Positions 1 through 12,800 of a stretch of 64,000 bases of DNA are shown here, piece by piece (the first letter of the stretch is position 1; each line of letters begins with the position of its first letter). The stretch is taken from NCBI GenBank assembly GCA_037074765.1, contig JBAMDO010000066.1, positions 186,001-250,000 on the forward strand, given 5' to 3'. Position numbers and translations under genes: made by a program. This DNA comes from Mansonella perstans. Lineage: Eukaryota; Nematoda; Chromadorea; Rhabditida; Onchocercidae. A model generated the notes under the pieces. It searched no databases and was not told the origin of the DNA. It worked only from the letters and a program-made list of their open reading frames with translations.

Positions 1-1908
1 ATTAAAAATGATCGATTAAAGTTAATTAAAACAATTTATCGATTCTTCGATTATTTAGTAAACTAATAACATAGCATGGCTACTTTTTACAAAACAATGG
101 AGGTTGTTTTTGTACTAAATTATCTCAAATGTGACCTTTTAATTAAAAAAATTATTTTCTGAATTCACATTAATTTTTTTAAAATGATTCCAACAAAGTT
201 AAAAAAAAGAAGGCAAATGATTGCTTGTTACAATCATAAATGACTGCTTGTTGTTCTTGAAATTGATGAAAACTATTCGAACTAAATTCGCTGAAGGGTG
301 ATAAATCAAGAAGTATTACCACTATCCTTCATCCTCATTATTATCACTTATTACTGTCAACATTAGCATTATCAATTAATTTAGACGATTTAATTTTGGA
401 TGAAAAATTTATGAAACAAACTTATCCCTAATATTCTAAATTAATTTTAAAAGCATGTAACACTCATAGAAATTATCAAATTAAACAAGAAAAGTGATTA
501 ACAGAAAGATTGAACGATGACATGCAAAATATTTTAACAGTACTTAATTATTAAAATTCTCGGGAAAATTTGAATTACTGAATGATTGCAACCAAGAAAG
601 ATACTTTTAGCCTAAATTAAACAGGAAGAGAAGGGAAAACTATGAGTGAAATCACGCGACTAAACATTTTCGTTGATTATTTGAATTATGGTGAAAGGGA
701 TGGGAAAGGCATCGAAATATGCGAGGAGGACAATTGTGCCATTGTTATAACTTTTCCAGACAGTAAACAGAAAATATGCTAAAAGTTTTGTAAAAATTTT
801 CATGCTAACCAATTTTATTCAATTCAACACATATTTTGTCTGTATTATTTTTTAATGGCAAAATTAATAAATGGCTAAATATTGGCAGTAAAATTTTTTT
901 AAACTTTATTCTTTGTCAAATTTCAATAATTTTATTTTAACATAAAATTTTTCAACAATCGAACAGATAGAAATTTTTTCTTCTTGTTTAATAATTTTTT
1001 GATTTAAAATAAGCTTGAAATTTTCGGCATAAATCAAAACATTGTTAATAGAGAGGAAGAGAAAAACACAGAGATAGAAAGAGTGAAAAAATCAAAGAAA
1101 GAAATATGAAATAACCACTAACTGAAAATATCGATTTTACTTCACTAATCGTCGTATTTTCCCTTTTTATCGGGCCAAATTGTCCCCGTACCTCTCTCAC
1201 CGTTGTCAACCATCATTTCCCATGATTCAAGTAATCAAAGAAAATGTTTAGTCGCATGATTTTACTCATAGTTTTCCCTTCTCTTCCTGTTTAATTTAGA
1301 CTAAAAGTATCTTTCTTGGTTGCAATCATTCAGTAATTCAAATTTTCCCGAGAATTTTAATAATTAAGTACTGTTAAAATATTTTGCATGTCATCGTTCA
1401 ATCTTTCTGTTAATCACTTTTCTTGTTTAATTTGATAATTTCTATGAGTGTTACATGCTTTTAAAATTAATTTAGAATATTAGGGATAAGTTTGTTTCAT
1501 AAATTTTTCATCCAAAATTAAATCGTCTAAATTAATTGATAATGCTAATGTTGACAGTAATAAGTGATAATAATGAGGATGGAGGATAGTGGTAATACTT
1601 CTTGATTTATCACCTTTCAGCGAGTTTAATTCGAATAGTTTCCATCAATTTCAAAAATAACAAGCGGTCATTTATGGTTGTAACAAGCAATCATTTGCCT
1701 TCTTTTTTTAACTTTGTTGGAATCATTTTAAAAAAATTAATGTGAATTCAGAAAATAATTTTTTTAATTAAAAGGTCACATTTGAGATAATTTAGCACAA
1801 AAACAACCTACATTGTTTTGTAAAAAGTGGCCATGCTATGTTATTGGTTTACTAAATAATCGAAGGATCGATGAATTGTTTAATTAATTTTAATCGATCA
1901 TTTTTAAT
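1..1908. mobile_element. Long inverted repeat (foldback-type element)
   Basis: Positions 1-690 match the reverse complement of about 1220-1908 almost base for base (base 1 pairs with 1908, 74-79 with 1831-1836, 660-665 with 1246-1251), with only scattered substitutions. The arms are about 690 bp and the spacer about 530 bp; weaker pairing continues a little way into the spacer. There is no long ORF in arms or spacer, so this would be a non-autonomous foldback or MITE-like element, or a head-to-head duplication. The left end is at the window edge, so a target-site duplication cannot be tested. The palindrome is seen directly; the transposon origin is inferred. Confidence 0.85.
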
Positions 1909-4900
1909 TCAATAAAATTTATGTTGCAATAAATTTTGTTTTGAAAATAATAGAAGGAAAAAAAGAAAGAAAATTATTGAATAATTAAAAATTACTCATC
2001 ATTGATGATTTGATTAATTAAATTTATTTATTTACAAAGAAATTGAGTGATTAGAATCCTCCATAAAGTGAAAAGCTCCACTTTTATTATAAGTAGTTTA
2101 TCAAAATTATTGCGCCTTCAAATAAATATTCTTATCAACGTCATGTCAAGCAAAATGCAAGTAAAATAACATATGCGGATATGTCACGCGTATTTAATAG
2201 ACCAGGTATGAATAACTGAATGCATCGAACATATTGACGTATACGTACACACGTGAATGAATTTATCATTTTACCCACTGAACCATTTTTAAAAAAAAAC
2301 TGTTTAATTCAGTGTTACTAAATATTTTTTTTCACTTATCTCTGTTTGGTTCCATTATTTAGTTGTATCAAATTTGAGCACCATTCCATATAATCTGAAT
2401 TAAGCCTTTGTGTCCTATAAGAAAGAACTTGGGATTAACGATTCAATTTATTATCGAAAGTTTTTTTATTTCTCTTATTTCTTATTTTTTTTTAAGTAAG
2501 ACATAAGAAATTCCTTATTTTCATTATTTCCTTATTTCTTATTTTCTTATTATTTCCTCATTTCTTATTCTTTATTTTATTTTTCCCATTTCATTCTTCC
2601 GTTATCATCAATACTGGCGAAAAATAAAGCATAATAATTCGATGAGAAGGAATTTGAAGGACATCAAAAGAATTGAGATGGAAAATGAAATTGGATGGAA
2701 GGAAATGTACAACAGAACGAATTCGACAACAATTTCATTTCGAGATTCGGTTTTTTTTTTTTTTTTTTGGAAATAATTCCGGTTTGATTGCTTTCCACAA
2801 GTACAAATGGCAGTTTTCTTTTTGGTGTCTTTGCAAATTGTATTATTGAATGCCAATGTATTTGTAAGTTTCTGGATTAGCTCATTTTCTAATTTTTGTT
2901 AAGTGTTTAGTCAGTTTTCCAATTTTTTGCATTGCGTTTCTTAGCGCATCACTGAACATCAAGCATGTGATCCTCTTCTCATTTAAATAATTACCATTTC
3001 AATAATATGTCGTTATTAATTGATTTCTTTAGTAACTTTTATTGACTGTAATGAGAAAAGTATAAATAATTAATAGTAGACTGCAATACTTAATATTTAC
3101 TACTTCCAATATCGATCTCACATAGCGGTTAATATAAAAATATAATTTGGTATCCCAACAGAACAGAGGTTGTAAATCTTTTAAGTGGCAAACCAGAACA
3201 TTGAAATTCAATAAATGAAATTTTAAAATATTCTTGGTAAAGGGTTTTGAATACCATCACAAGAAAAGCTATTCAATGGATTGAGCTCAATTTATTTAAA
3301 AATGCTAATTTACAAAATTCCATTCAGCTGAATAATGAGGAATAATGTACGGATTTATTGAAATTCGTCTAATAATTCGGAATCAATTTGATCATGATGA
3401 TCTTTCTGGTTTGCGATGATCGTTATCAGTGATGCAGTATCGGAATGAATCATTTGGAGTAATCTCAGTTTGTATGTATGTACACATTATAAAGGATAAT
3501 AATCCAAACTAATGGATGGAAAGAAGATTAAATTTTATTCTTGGACAAATTAATGTTATCAGATTAATGTGTTGATGCAATTCTTTTTCTTTCTTCTTTA
3601 ATTTATGGCTGTAAATTCCTTAAATTCATTGTTTAAATTTAACAATAAGCAAGGAAAAAAGACTTTTTCGTTGAAATTTATAAAAAACATGAATTCATAA
3701 AAAGATTCATTACTTTTGAAATTTTTCTTTTCTTGGAGGAAAGCGGTTTTTTTCTTCTTTTCAATTTTATTATTTCATTCTCGAATAAATTTCAATTAAG
3801 AAAGAGCTGTTTTTCTTTCCTGTTTTATGGTTTTCCTTAAATGTTTTTTCGACATTTAACATGTCGAATGGGGATTGATTGAAATGAATTTGTATAAATT
3901 CTTCATAAATTGAAGATCGTCACATCACAAAAGACGTGAATCAATGCAAATGAAGAAGCGAAAACATAAATGGAAATTTTATATAAATAGCAGCTTTGAC
4001 GATTAAACAATTTTGGATTTGAGTTCTTCATTTTTTCCATGTTTTATTCGATATAAATTAATGAATGCAATTAATTTGTTTAGATCATTTGATAGATGAA
4101 TGTAGAAGTTTTACCTTACAAAAGCTTATAAATTTAAGCTTGTTTCATAAATTTAAGGACAATATTTTCTCTTTTAATGATTAGTTCTCAAAAATGAGAA
4201 ATTCTCATTTAATATGTTTGTGAGAATTATGTAAATTTTGTAGTTTTCATTTGATAAGCGTATTAAAATTTTATGATCTTTTCTACCGTAGACTACATTA
4301 TATTTGAGACTAGTTCTTCAATTATGTGTTTCTTTATATGAATAAATTATGGAAAGTATATAAGCTTATTAGTGTATTTTTCAAATATGATTTAAATTAT
4401 TTAATAATTTGAGTTGGAGAAATGAATATGTAAAGAATTCACCTGACAAATTTATTTGTATTTCTTATTAGTTCAAACATAAATATATGAACTTTGCATA
4501 ACTGTTAACAATTATGATATTTCTTTGACTGTCAAAAAAATATTTGCAAAAAATCACTAATTAAAATGAAATTCGATACGATCATTTGATAAAAAAAATG
4601 CTCGTAAAATTATTGTATTTACATAATGTTCATAATTTCTTTACGAACTTAGAATTCCAAAAAAATCGTAAATGCTTCTTATGAAAAAAATAAACAAGCG
4701 ATTCGATAGATTGGAAAGTTATTCACTAATTGTATCGGATAATTTCTGAATTTATTTGTAACTATTATATTAGCAAACTTTGTCATATCTATTCCAATTT
4801 TAAAATTTTTCCCAAAATTTTCCCAAACAAACAACTATCATTCATTTCCATTACTTATTGAAAACTATCTAAGATTTATTTCCTATTTATTTATATGTTA

Positions 4901-6109
4901 TGGAATTCTTAAAAAAATTTCTTCCTCCTCTTATGTATTTTCCACATTGCTTAATTTATCATATCCCTAAATGGTTACCAATTCCATCGGTTTCCAACAG
5001 CAATCTCAGTATTGGGCATTACTATCATGCATATGTGTCTCTGTCTATGTTGCAATTTGCAAGCTACTACTGGGCTACTACTGGGCTACTGCTAGGCTAC
5101 TGCTAGGCTACTGACGGCCACTGCTGGACTACTGCTAGGCTACTGAGGGCCACTGCTGGACTACTGCTGGACTACTGATGGATTGCTAATGGTCTACTGC
5201 TTGCACGTTACATTGTTATGTTGTGCTATCACCTGCATTCGTTTTCATCATTATAAATGCAAAACATTTCTCGATGATATGATAATATCAACAGTGAAAT
5301 AATCTATCAGTATTATTTCTTCTTTCTTTTCCCTCCTGCTCCTTCTACATTTTACACACACTACCACTTTGTTTCTGTCTTCTTTGTCATTTTGATGAGA
5401 GTTTGTTCAAAAAGAATGCTCGTTTAGAAGATAGACCGACAAATAGGGTATTTATAAAAGAGTGAAGTAAAAATGATGGGAAGAGTGTGTGAAGAGAAAT
5501 AGATAAAATGTAAGGAGTGCTCTCTCAATTATGGGGATTGCTGTTAAACTTTTCCACTTCATCATATATCATTATTATCAGTATAAGGTAAGTTCACGTA
5601 CGTTACGCCATTTCTAAAAGTTAAACTTACGTTATGGGTGTGTGATGAGAGAGTAAGAGAAGTTAAAAGAGAAGAGACGTAGGATTATATCATCATTAAT
5701 ATCAGCTTTTCATTTTTTTTTGAAAAATATTTGCAAATGTTTTGCTGTTCTGTTTTTATTATTTGTTTGTCATTTGTTCTTTCTATTTATTTATATTGAA
5801 AAAAAGGAAAAAAAAAATCAATAAACGAATATGAATTTATAACTATTTTGAAAAATTGTAATGTATAAATTTTGTTAGTATTTCGATATATATTTCATTA
5901 CAATTTGTGTAACAATATTTGCTCACTCAAATATTCTATTTATTCAAAATTCTTAAACTATTTTGACTAATTTGATTTATTGACAAAAGTTAAAAAGTAG
6001 CAATGAAAGCATCGATCGATAACTAATAATTCTGAAAAATGAGAAACTTTCTACAAATACTACATAGATTTATTATAGCTTTCTAGTTATTTAAAATGCT
6101 TCCTTATTC

Positions 6110-6147
<38 letters not shown>

Positions 6148-6643
6148 ATTTATTTTATAAGTGTTCAATTCTCATTTCATTTTCTTATTGACTTTATCAA
6201 TTCATTAATTTTATTGCCAATTCTTTTCTGAAAAATTCTATCATTGAGCAATTTTAATTTCAATCTTCTCTGGAAGCTTTTTATCGTTCTTCTTCCAGAG
6301 ACTTTTCCACTTTTGGAAAAGAAAGCCCAATTCATGAAAGCTCATAAAATTTCCATAAGCCCAATATTATTTTTCTGTTCCGTTAATTGAAAGCTGAAAA
6401 GTTGTCGGTATCAATGTTGACCTGTTAGAGAAGTATTTTGAGATGTTTATAATTGACAGCTGATTGTTTTGAATTTTTTGTGGTTTTTTTTCGATTTGTT
6501 ATCATTTTTTAAATAGGCTAAATGTTTAAAAATTTAATTTGTAGAAAGAGAACGCCTCCCCTTTGTCCGTATTTACAAATATTTATGTCATTCAGATGTG
6601 AATACGCCGAATCATACCTTATTTCTGTCTTCTGCTACTTTCA
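1909..6643. other. AT-rich stretch without a recognised gene
   Basis: This interval is AT-rich with homopolymer T tracts (around 2751-2768 and 6116-6140) and short low-complexity ORFs rich in Phe, Ile, Lys and Asn that lack splice-compatible partners. The only clear structure is the minisatellite near 5.1 kb. It precedes the first num-1 exon, so the promoter and any noncoding leader exons of that gene may lie here; I cannot locate them. Confidence 0.5.
5064..5200. repeat. Minisatellite with 10-12 bp GGCTACTGCT units
   Basis: About eleven irregular tandem units of 10-12 bp related to GGCTACTGCTA or GGACTACTGCT follow one another. A higher-order unit of about 32 bp (GGCTACTGA, then GGCCACTGCT, then GGACTACTGCT) occurs twice. 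It is much GC-richer than its surroundings and overlaps no recognised exon. Confidence 0.8.
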
Positions 6644-6784
6644 ATGCCTTCAACGCCGTCATCAGTCTTTTATCGAAACCTGTGGCGTTTAACGGAACGA
6701 AACAAGAAGCGAAAAAATGAAAGCTTGACGAATAGTCATTCAAATAGTGATGAAGCTGTTAGTGATTATAGCAATGTACCACAG

Positions 6785-6815
<31 letters not shown>

Positions 6816-9800
6816 CTGCAGAAGTATCCTATGAAGCTCAAGATTTGTTTTCGCCCAAAGAGTTTGTTTTTCCTTTGTTCTTACATAACATTAAGTAAGT
6901 AACATTTTCGGAAAGCATATTGAAAGTTTTTTTGGTGGAATAGAAGACCTGAAAGGATGAACACAGAAAAAACCTATAAAATAATGCAATAAAGGACGAA
7001 AGAATGAAATAGTAAATAAATTAGCGAAATATATTCATTGACTTTAATATCCTCTCTTACTGATTCAACTTGTCACATTGTCACCAAAAAAAAAATATTA
7101 AAGCTTTTAAGATTAAAAAGTGTAAATGTCTCTTTTAATCTTTTTCTTATATTTTTAAAAATTTTCTTAAGCAGAAAAATTGCGTGAAAATTTAGAAAGT
7201 TATGGTGTTGAAATCTTAACGAATTCATTTCATCTTTTCTTTCCTTAATTCATAAATAAGAGCATAAAAATGCTACTGCTTCAACTATAGCATTACATTT
7301 GACAGATGAAAAAGTTCATGTTAATTCTAATTGTCTTAGTAGTTTCACAACAAAATTCACTGTACATATTATATACACATAAATTTATTTATTTATTTTT
7401 ATGTATATAAATCTAATCAGTTTTCCATATTTGGTTTCATTGTTGCATGTATGTTTGTAAAAAATAGATTCAGAAGAGAGTAAAATATTTATAAAAAATA
7501 AATTTGAAAAAGAGCGAAATATTTATAAAAAAAAAAGTTCGAAAGAGAGCGAAAAGGTTGCTATAATTGAAAACAGGTTCGGTCAAGGTGAGAGGTGCGC
7601 AATGGTTTTCCACTTCGATGTTCTCTTCAACGTTGCTGGCTGGACTCTTTGTACACATATATCGATACCACAACACATGATACCATTATTTGGCATACAC
7701 ATAGGTGCTTTGTAGAGATATTTTTTTTTTGTGAGCGATTAACCTGTCTGTATTTATTACTACATATCTGTTAATTTTTCAATCTTTCTGATCTTTTTTC
7801 AATCAGTTTTTTACAAATTTTTTTTTGTTTTTTTTCATCAATTTTTTAATTTGTTGGAATTTCACTTAGTCTCATTTTTGTTTCATTTTTGAGCTTTTCG
7901 AAAAAAAAGTTTGTTCTTAAAGCTCCATTTGATATTTTTATTTCTAAATGGCGGTCTCTATCTTTACAGACTTCGAATTTTGGCATTTATTTTAAAATTA
8001 TTTTAGAAAGATTGTATATTGTTTTATGAGGATTGTAAAAGGGTAATGTTATGCATATTATTCATAGAGTGAGATTAAGCAATGAAAGATAAGGTTTAAT
8101 TTCTTAGATGAAGAGCCTAAATACAAACGAAATAATTATCATGGTAAATTTAAAAGCTGTAGGGTAAGAAAAGATAACATTAAGAATAGTAATGAGAGTT
8201 TAATATAGTTAAGCGAAATTAAAAATCTTATTTAAAAATTGTGAAGCTATGAAGCGTTGTAAAAAATAGAAATTATCATTGATTAAAATTACAGTATGTA
8301 ATAGTTTCAATAAAGCAAAAACATTGAGAATATTTGAAAATTAAATTAAAATAGTCTGGCAAGTAAAATTGTTTGCTTTTCTGTTATTTTATTTAAAGCT
8401 ATTAAATCTGCTATTTGATGGAAATTAGAAGAGTGATGAAAGCTTTTTTTACCTTTTTTAGATTTAGGATAATAGTGTGAGTGATACATTCTCAGATATG
8501 AAATTGCTTTTCTGTTATTTTATTCGAATTGCTATTAATTTGACTAGTTTATTTTTTTTTTCACTAAACTGAAAATCATCGTTTATATTCTAGCTTGATT
8601 AATGAAGTCAGTGACAAGCATGAATTCAGATTCCCTAAGGCATCAGCTTCTGATGGGAGTTTATTCAGACTTTGAATTTATTTTCCGATATTGCTGTTTT
8701 CCCTTTCTCAGTTCTCATTTATCATATATATAAAATTTTTAGGCCGTCAGTATATTTCGCATATTGCAAGAATGTATCAACCTTTAGTTAACAAAAATCT
8801 GACTATCTGCCAAAGCATTTCAAATCACTGAGACAGTTCCAGTTCATTTAAATAATTTGTTTAATTATTATTTAACCCTTTAAATTATAAATTTTAAATC
8901 ATTTATTCTTCCTTCCAGAATCGTCTGGCTTAATTATGCTCGTCAGTTGTTGTCTTACTTATTTAACTATAGTCCATAATATTTTGAATTCTTTTGTTTG
9001 GCTATGATCTAATTAAACAAATCTTCAAGACGATTGAACATCTCAGGCCATTTCGAGATTTGGAATTTGAGCAGGAAGGAGTAGAACTACAGAGAGTTTT
9101 ATTTGCTGTTTTTATTGAGTATGCTCTCATAATCGTAGTGCCATTATGAATTTACATTAAAAAAAAACTATAAAAAGTATGTAAAACTCATATTCAGTAG
9201 TCGATATTTTGAATAAATAGGCAGTAAAGTCTTATAAGCAGGAATTTTATTGGGGGAAGAGTGCTTTATCTTGTTATATTTGTTAACTTACAACGATAAT
9301 TGATAAATTGAGAAATTCTTTTAATCATTTAGAAATGAAAATGAAAGGTTTCTTGCACGTGTTTTAAGTATTTCGAATTTACTTTTTCCTTAGAACAAAG
9401 TCTTTTTTAGTGTTTTAGTTTAATATGCAATTTATGGCAGACTAGAATTATAAGTTAATAGGTAACTTTTATTATACTTCTGTTAAAATTTTAATAATTA
9501 CTGTTATCATTATTGTTATTACTATTATTATCAAAATTGTTGCCAAAATTTTAATAGAAGGAATCATATTTCTTATTCTCGTTTATCATTTTTCACATAG
9601 AAGTGGCACAAACAAGAATTGTTTCGCTTGCATATTTTAAAAGACATGTCTGATGAATATTTGTGGTGCTAGATGAAAAAAGAACGGAGAAGCTTAGATA
9701 GTGGATTTTCTGATAGGGAATCAATCATTCTATGTTATTTACATTCCATTCCACATTTGGCTAAAGTTTTCCTGCGATTTCATACTTTATCAAAATTTCC

Positions 9801-12800
9801 CTTTCTTTGAACCATTTTTACAATTTAAATTGGAAATTTCACTAATCGTAAAAATGAAGTTAGAACAGGAGAATGAGAAATTGAATGAAACATTGTATTT
9901 TTATCCTACCACTCCTCATAATTTTTCTAATTTACCGAAATAAGCTTTTTTCATGAATGCTTTGCCGGAACTTGCTTTTTATTGCTGATTTGAACTTTTA
10001 CATGTATGACATATGCAATTCAGTTAATTTTTCTTATTTTTATTTCAACTTTTCTCGTTATATGAGAAGGGAATGTGTTATAATTGAGTAAATTAAGATA
10101 ATTCTTTCTGTTGTTTAGTATTAATTTATTTCGATTTGAGGTTTTTTAATGGTCTCTTAGTTCTGAACTGTTTGCGTTGTGTTGCATATAATTGAGGATG
10201 ACAGTTTGGTTTTTATAGTCGTTAAGTATTATTTTCTATAAAAGTTTGATTCATAGTTTGAGATAACTTTAAACTTGTATCATTGTTGTCGCTGGGATAT
10301 TTTCATGTAGTTATGATGGCGCTTGATTCATTATTTTTAGCAAGATGCATAATATAAACAGACATTTAATCATGTAATCATATTAATAGATAACATTAAC
10401 ATGTATTATCCATTTTCAAATTTAATCCATTCTCCATTTTCAAAATTTCTTCGTTTTAAATTAGAAGTAATGAGCATTCGGTTAGTATCCAATCATCAGT
10501 CAGAAGGTGAGATAAGAATGAGATGGTCCACACCGATCGTAGCAAGCAGAAAAAACTTTTCGAATAATGATTAAATTGAGTTTGGAATGGGAACAAAAGA
10601 GAAAATAAACATGATTAGTTTTAGAATATTTTTTCTACTGTGCTGCGAAGGAAACAATGTATTAGAAGTGGTAAATATTTCTAATACATCATCAAAATTG
10701 AATATTTGAATATCAATAAATTCGCTCTGTTGTTTATTTCTAGTTTAAATTGTTAGTTTATGAATACTCGACCTTGTCGCACGCACCGTATTTTCTTCTT
10801 TTCCATTTGTAATTGTTTGGTTTGTTTTGATCATGCTCCTGTTTACTTTCTCCATTGTTTATCGATTTAACAAGTAGGTTGGTCTACATTTCGCAACAGC
10901 TGATGTAAACAGGGGCTATAAGTTTTTTTTTTTTATTTTTGATATATTTAAAAATTCAAATAATTTGGAAAAATATTTATTCAAAAATTACATCATAGGA
11001 CATCATTAGTGCATATAGAAAGAGCTTGGTGAATTTTTTTAAAGTTAAAAATTTGAATAATTTAAGAGAAATATTACTTCTTTTAGTTAAATTTTATTCC
11101 AGCATCGTTGTTAGCATGTTTAAAATAAGCTTCTTTTTGATAGTAAATAATTTTATTGTGTTATTGTAATTTGATTTTATAGCATCTGTGAATTGAAACA
11201 TTATTAGTAACTTTTATTATTGTCAAACGAATAAATAACAAAAAGTGGGAAATAATATATGATTCATGAAAGCTTTTAAGTAAGGAAAAATAAAGTGCAA
11301 ATTTTATACATTTTTTTTTTTTTTGTATTTCAAAAGCTAAAAGAAAGCTAATAAGGATTTCATGATCTACGGCTTTGTCCTTCTTGTCTTAAATTATCCA
11401 TCTTTGTGGATGAAATTGATTTGATAATCTATCTCATTGGAGTAGATAGATACTTACTATATTGTCTCAGTCTACAGGCCAACCAAAATATATATGTAGG
11501 CAGCGTTGTTGTTGTGCACTCCATGACAACCTTGTTGATGGAAAGCTGGCTTTATTTTACACTAGGCATATACAGTCCAAGATAATTTAATCTTATTTCA
11601 CTTGGCCCATTCTTGCTTCCCTCACTTATCATCAATTTAATTTCAACCATTACTATTTGCTACCATATACCCGTTAAGAGATTTTTTCCTCTTTCAGATA
11701 TTTGAAAATAGCTTGTTGAAGTTTTCACTCTTTCTTCTGTTATTTCATTTATTTTGCTAACTTTTCAGAATTATCTGTTCTTTTTATTTTCTTTCCCTTC
11801 CCTTAAATATTTGCTTAATAGTGCAAAGTTCTTTTTTTATTTTTTTAGAAGTAAAATTGACTTGTAGAAACTTCTAAAATATCACATCTATACATCTATA
11901 GCAGCAGAATGCGAGTTAGAGATTTTTTTCTAAAGAAAGATCATCATAACGCTATATTTAAGGTAACATTTATGATTCATTTTAAATTCTCTTTTTATTT
12001 TTTTCAATACCTTACTAATTTGTTTGCAAAATTCATTTCTATTTTTAAATTTGTTTAGGAATGATTTAAACAAATGAAAGTGAAATTAGTGAATGATTTA
12101 GAATTCAAACTCAGTTTACCAAATGCAGAATAAATTAAAGTAACGAGATGGGATTATATGCAGGTCTGAGATCTTTAATTGGGATGAATTCTTGGATGAT
12201 GCTTTAAGTTTATAAACTTTGGATGACATCTTTACTGATACTATCAGTTGTACTTCCGACTGAATTATGTAAAATTATTTGTAACATTTTTGAATGAACT
12301 AATAAAATTAGTTAATACCTTTTTCCGTGATTAATAACGTCAGCAGCATTTTCAGTATTTCTTATATTCATAACTTTGTTTTGCTTTAAGTTAAGCTACT
12401 TAATATTTTATTTCTCTATGATGATAATTATGATATGCCTGGTATTTCCGACTGAATTAAATAAAGTCATGGAATACGTGAAATTTCTTCCCTTGATAAT
12501 TTTTTGGTTGACTAAGCGAAACTTATTGTTTTTTTTTCTCTTAAGAATCCAAAAATTTTTAAGCCTGGTATAATGCGTTTTTTCTGGATTCAGTTTAAGT
12601 GGAATAAGATGAATATTTCATATTTAGGGAATATTTTAATGCTCTTAATTGATAATGGATTTCGTGGCGAATATACCCCTTCCTATATTAGAGTGTCGAG
12701 GGTTGTTATATTACATTAATCTCTTTCTCCATTAAAAACGAAAGTTCCCTCTCACTATTTTTTCATCTCATTAATATGGTATTTTAACTATTACAAAATT

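Noticed and set aside
2608..2856. 82-residue minus-strand ORF near 2.7 kb
   Set aside because: Its Lys run comes from a T-tract and the rest is AT-biased; no family motif or splice partners.
9701..9943. 80-residue ORF in the long num-1 intron
   Set aside because: Phe/Ile/Asn-rich AT-biased sequence with no acceptor or donor giving the phase required between exons 1 and 2.
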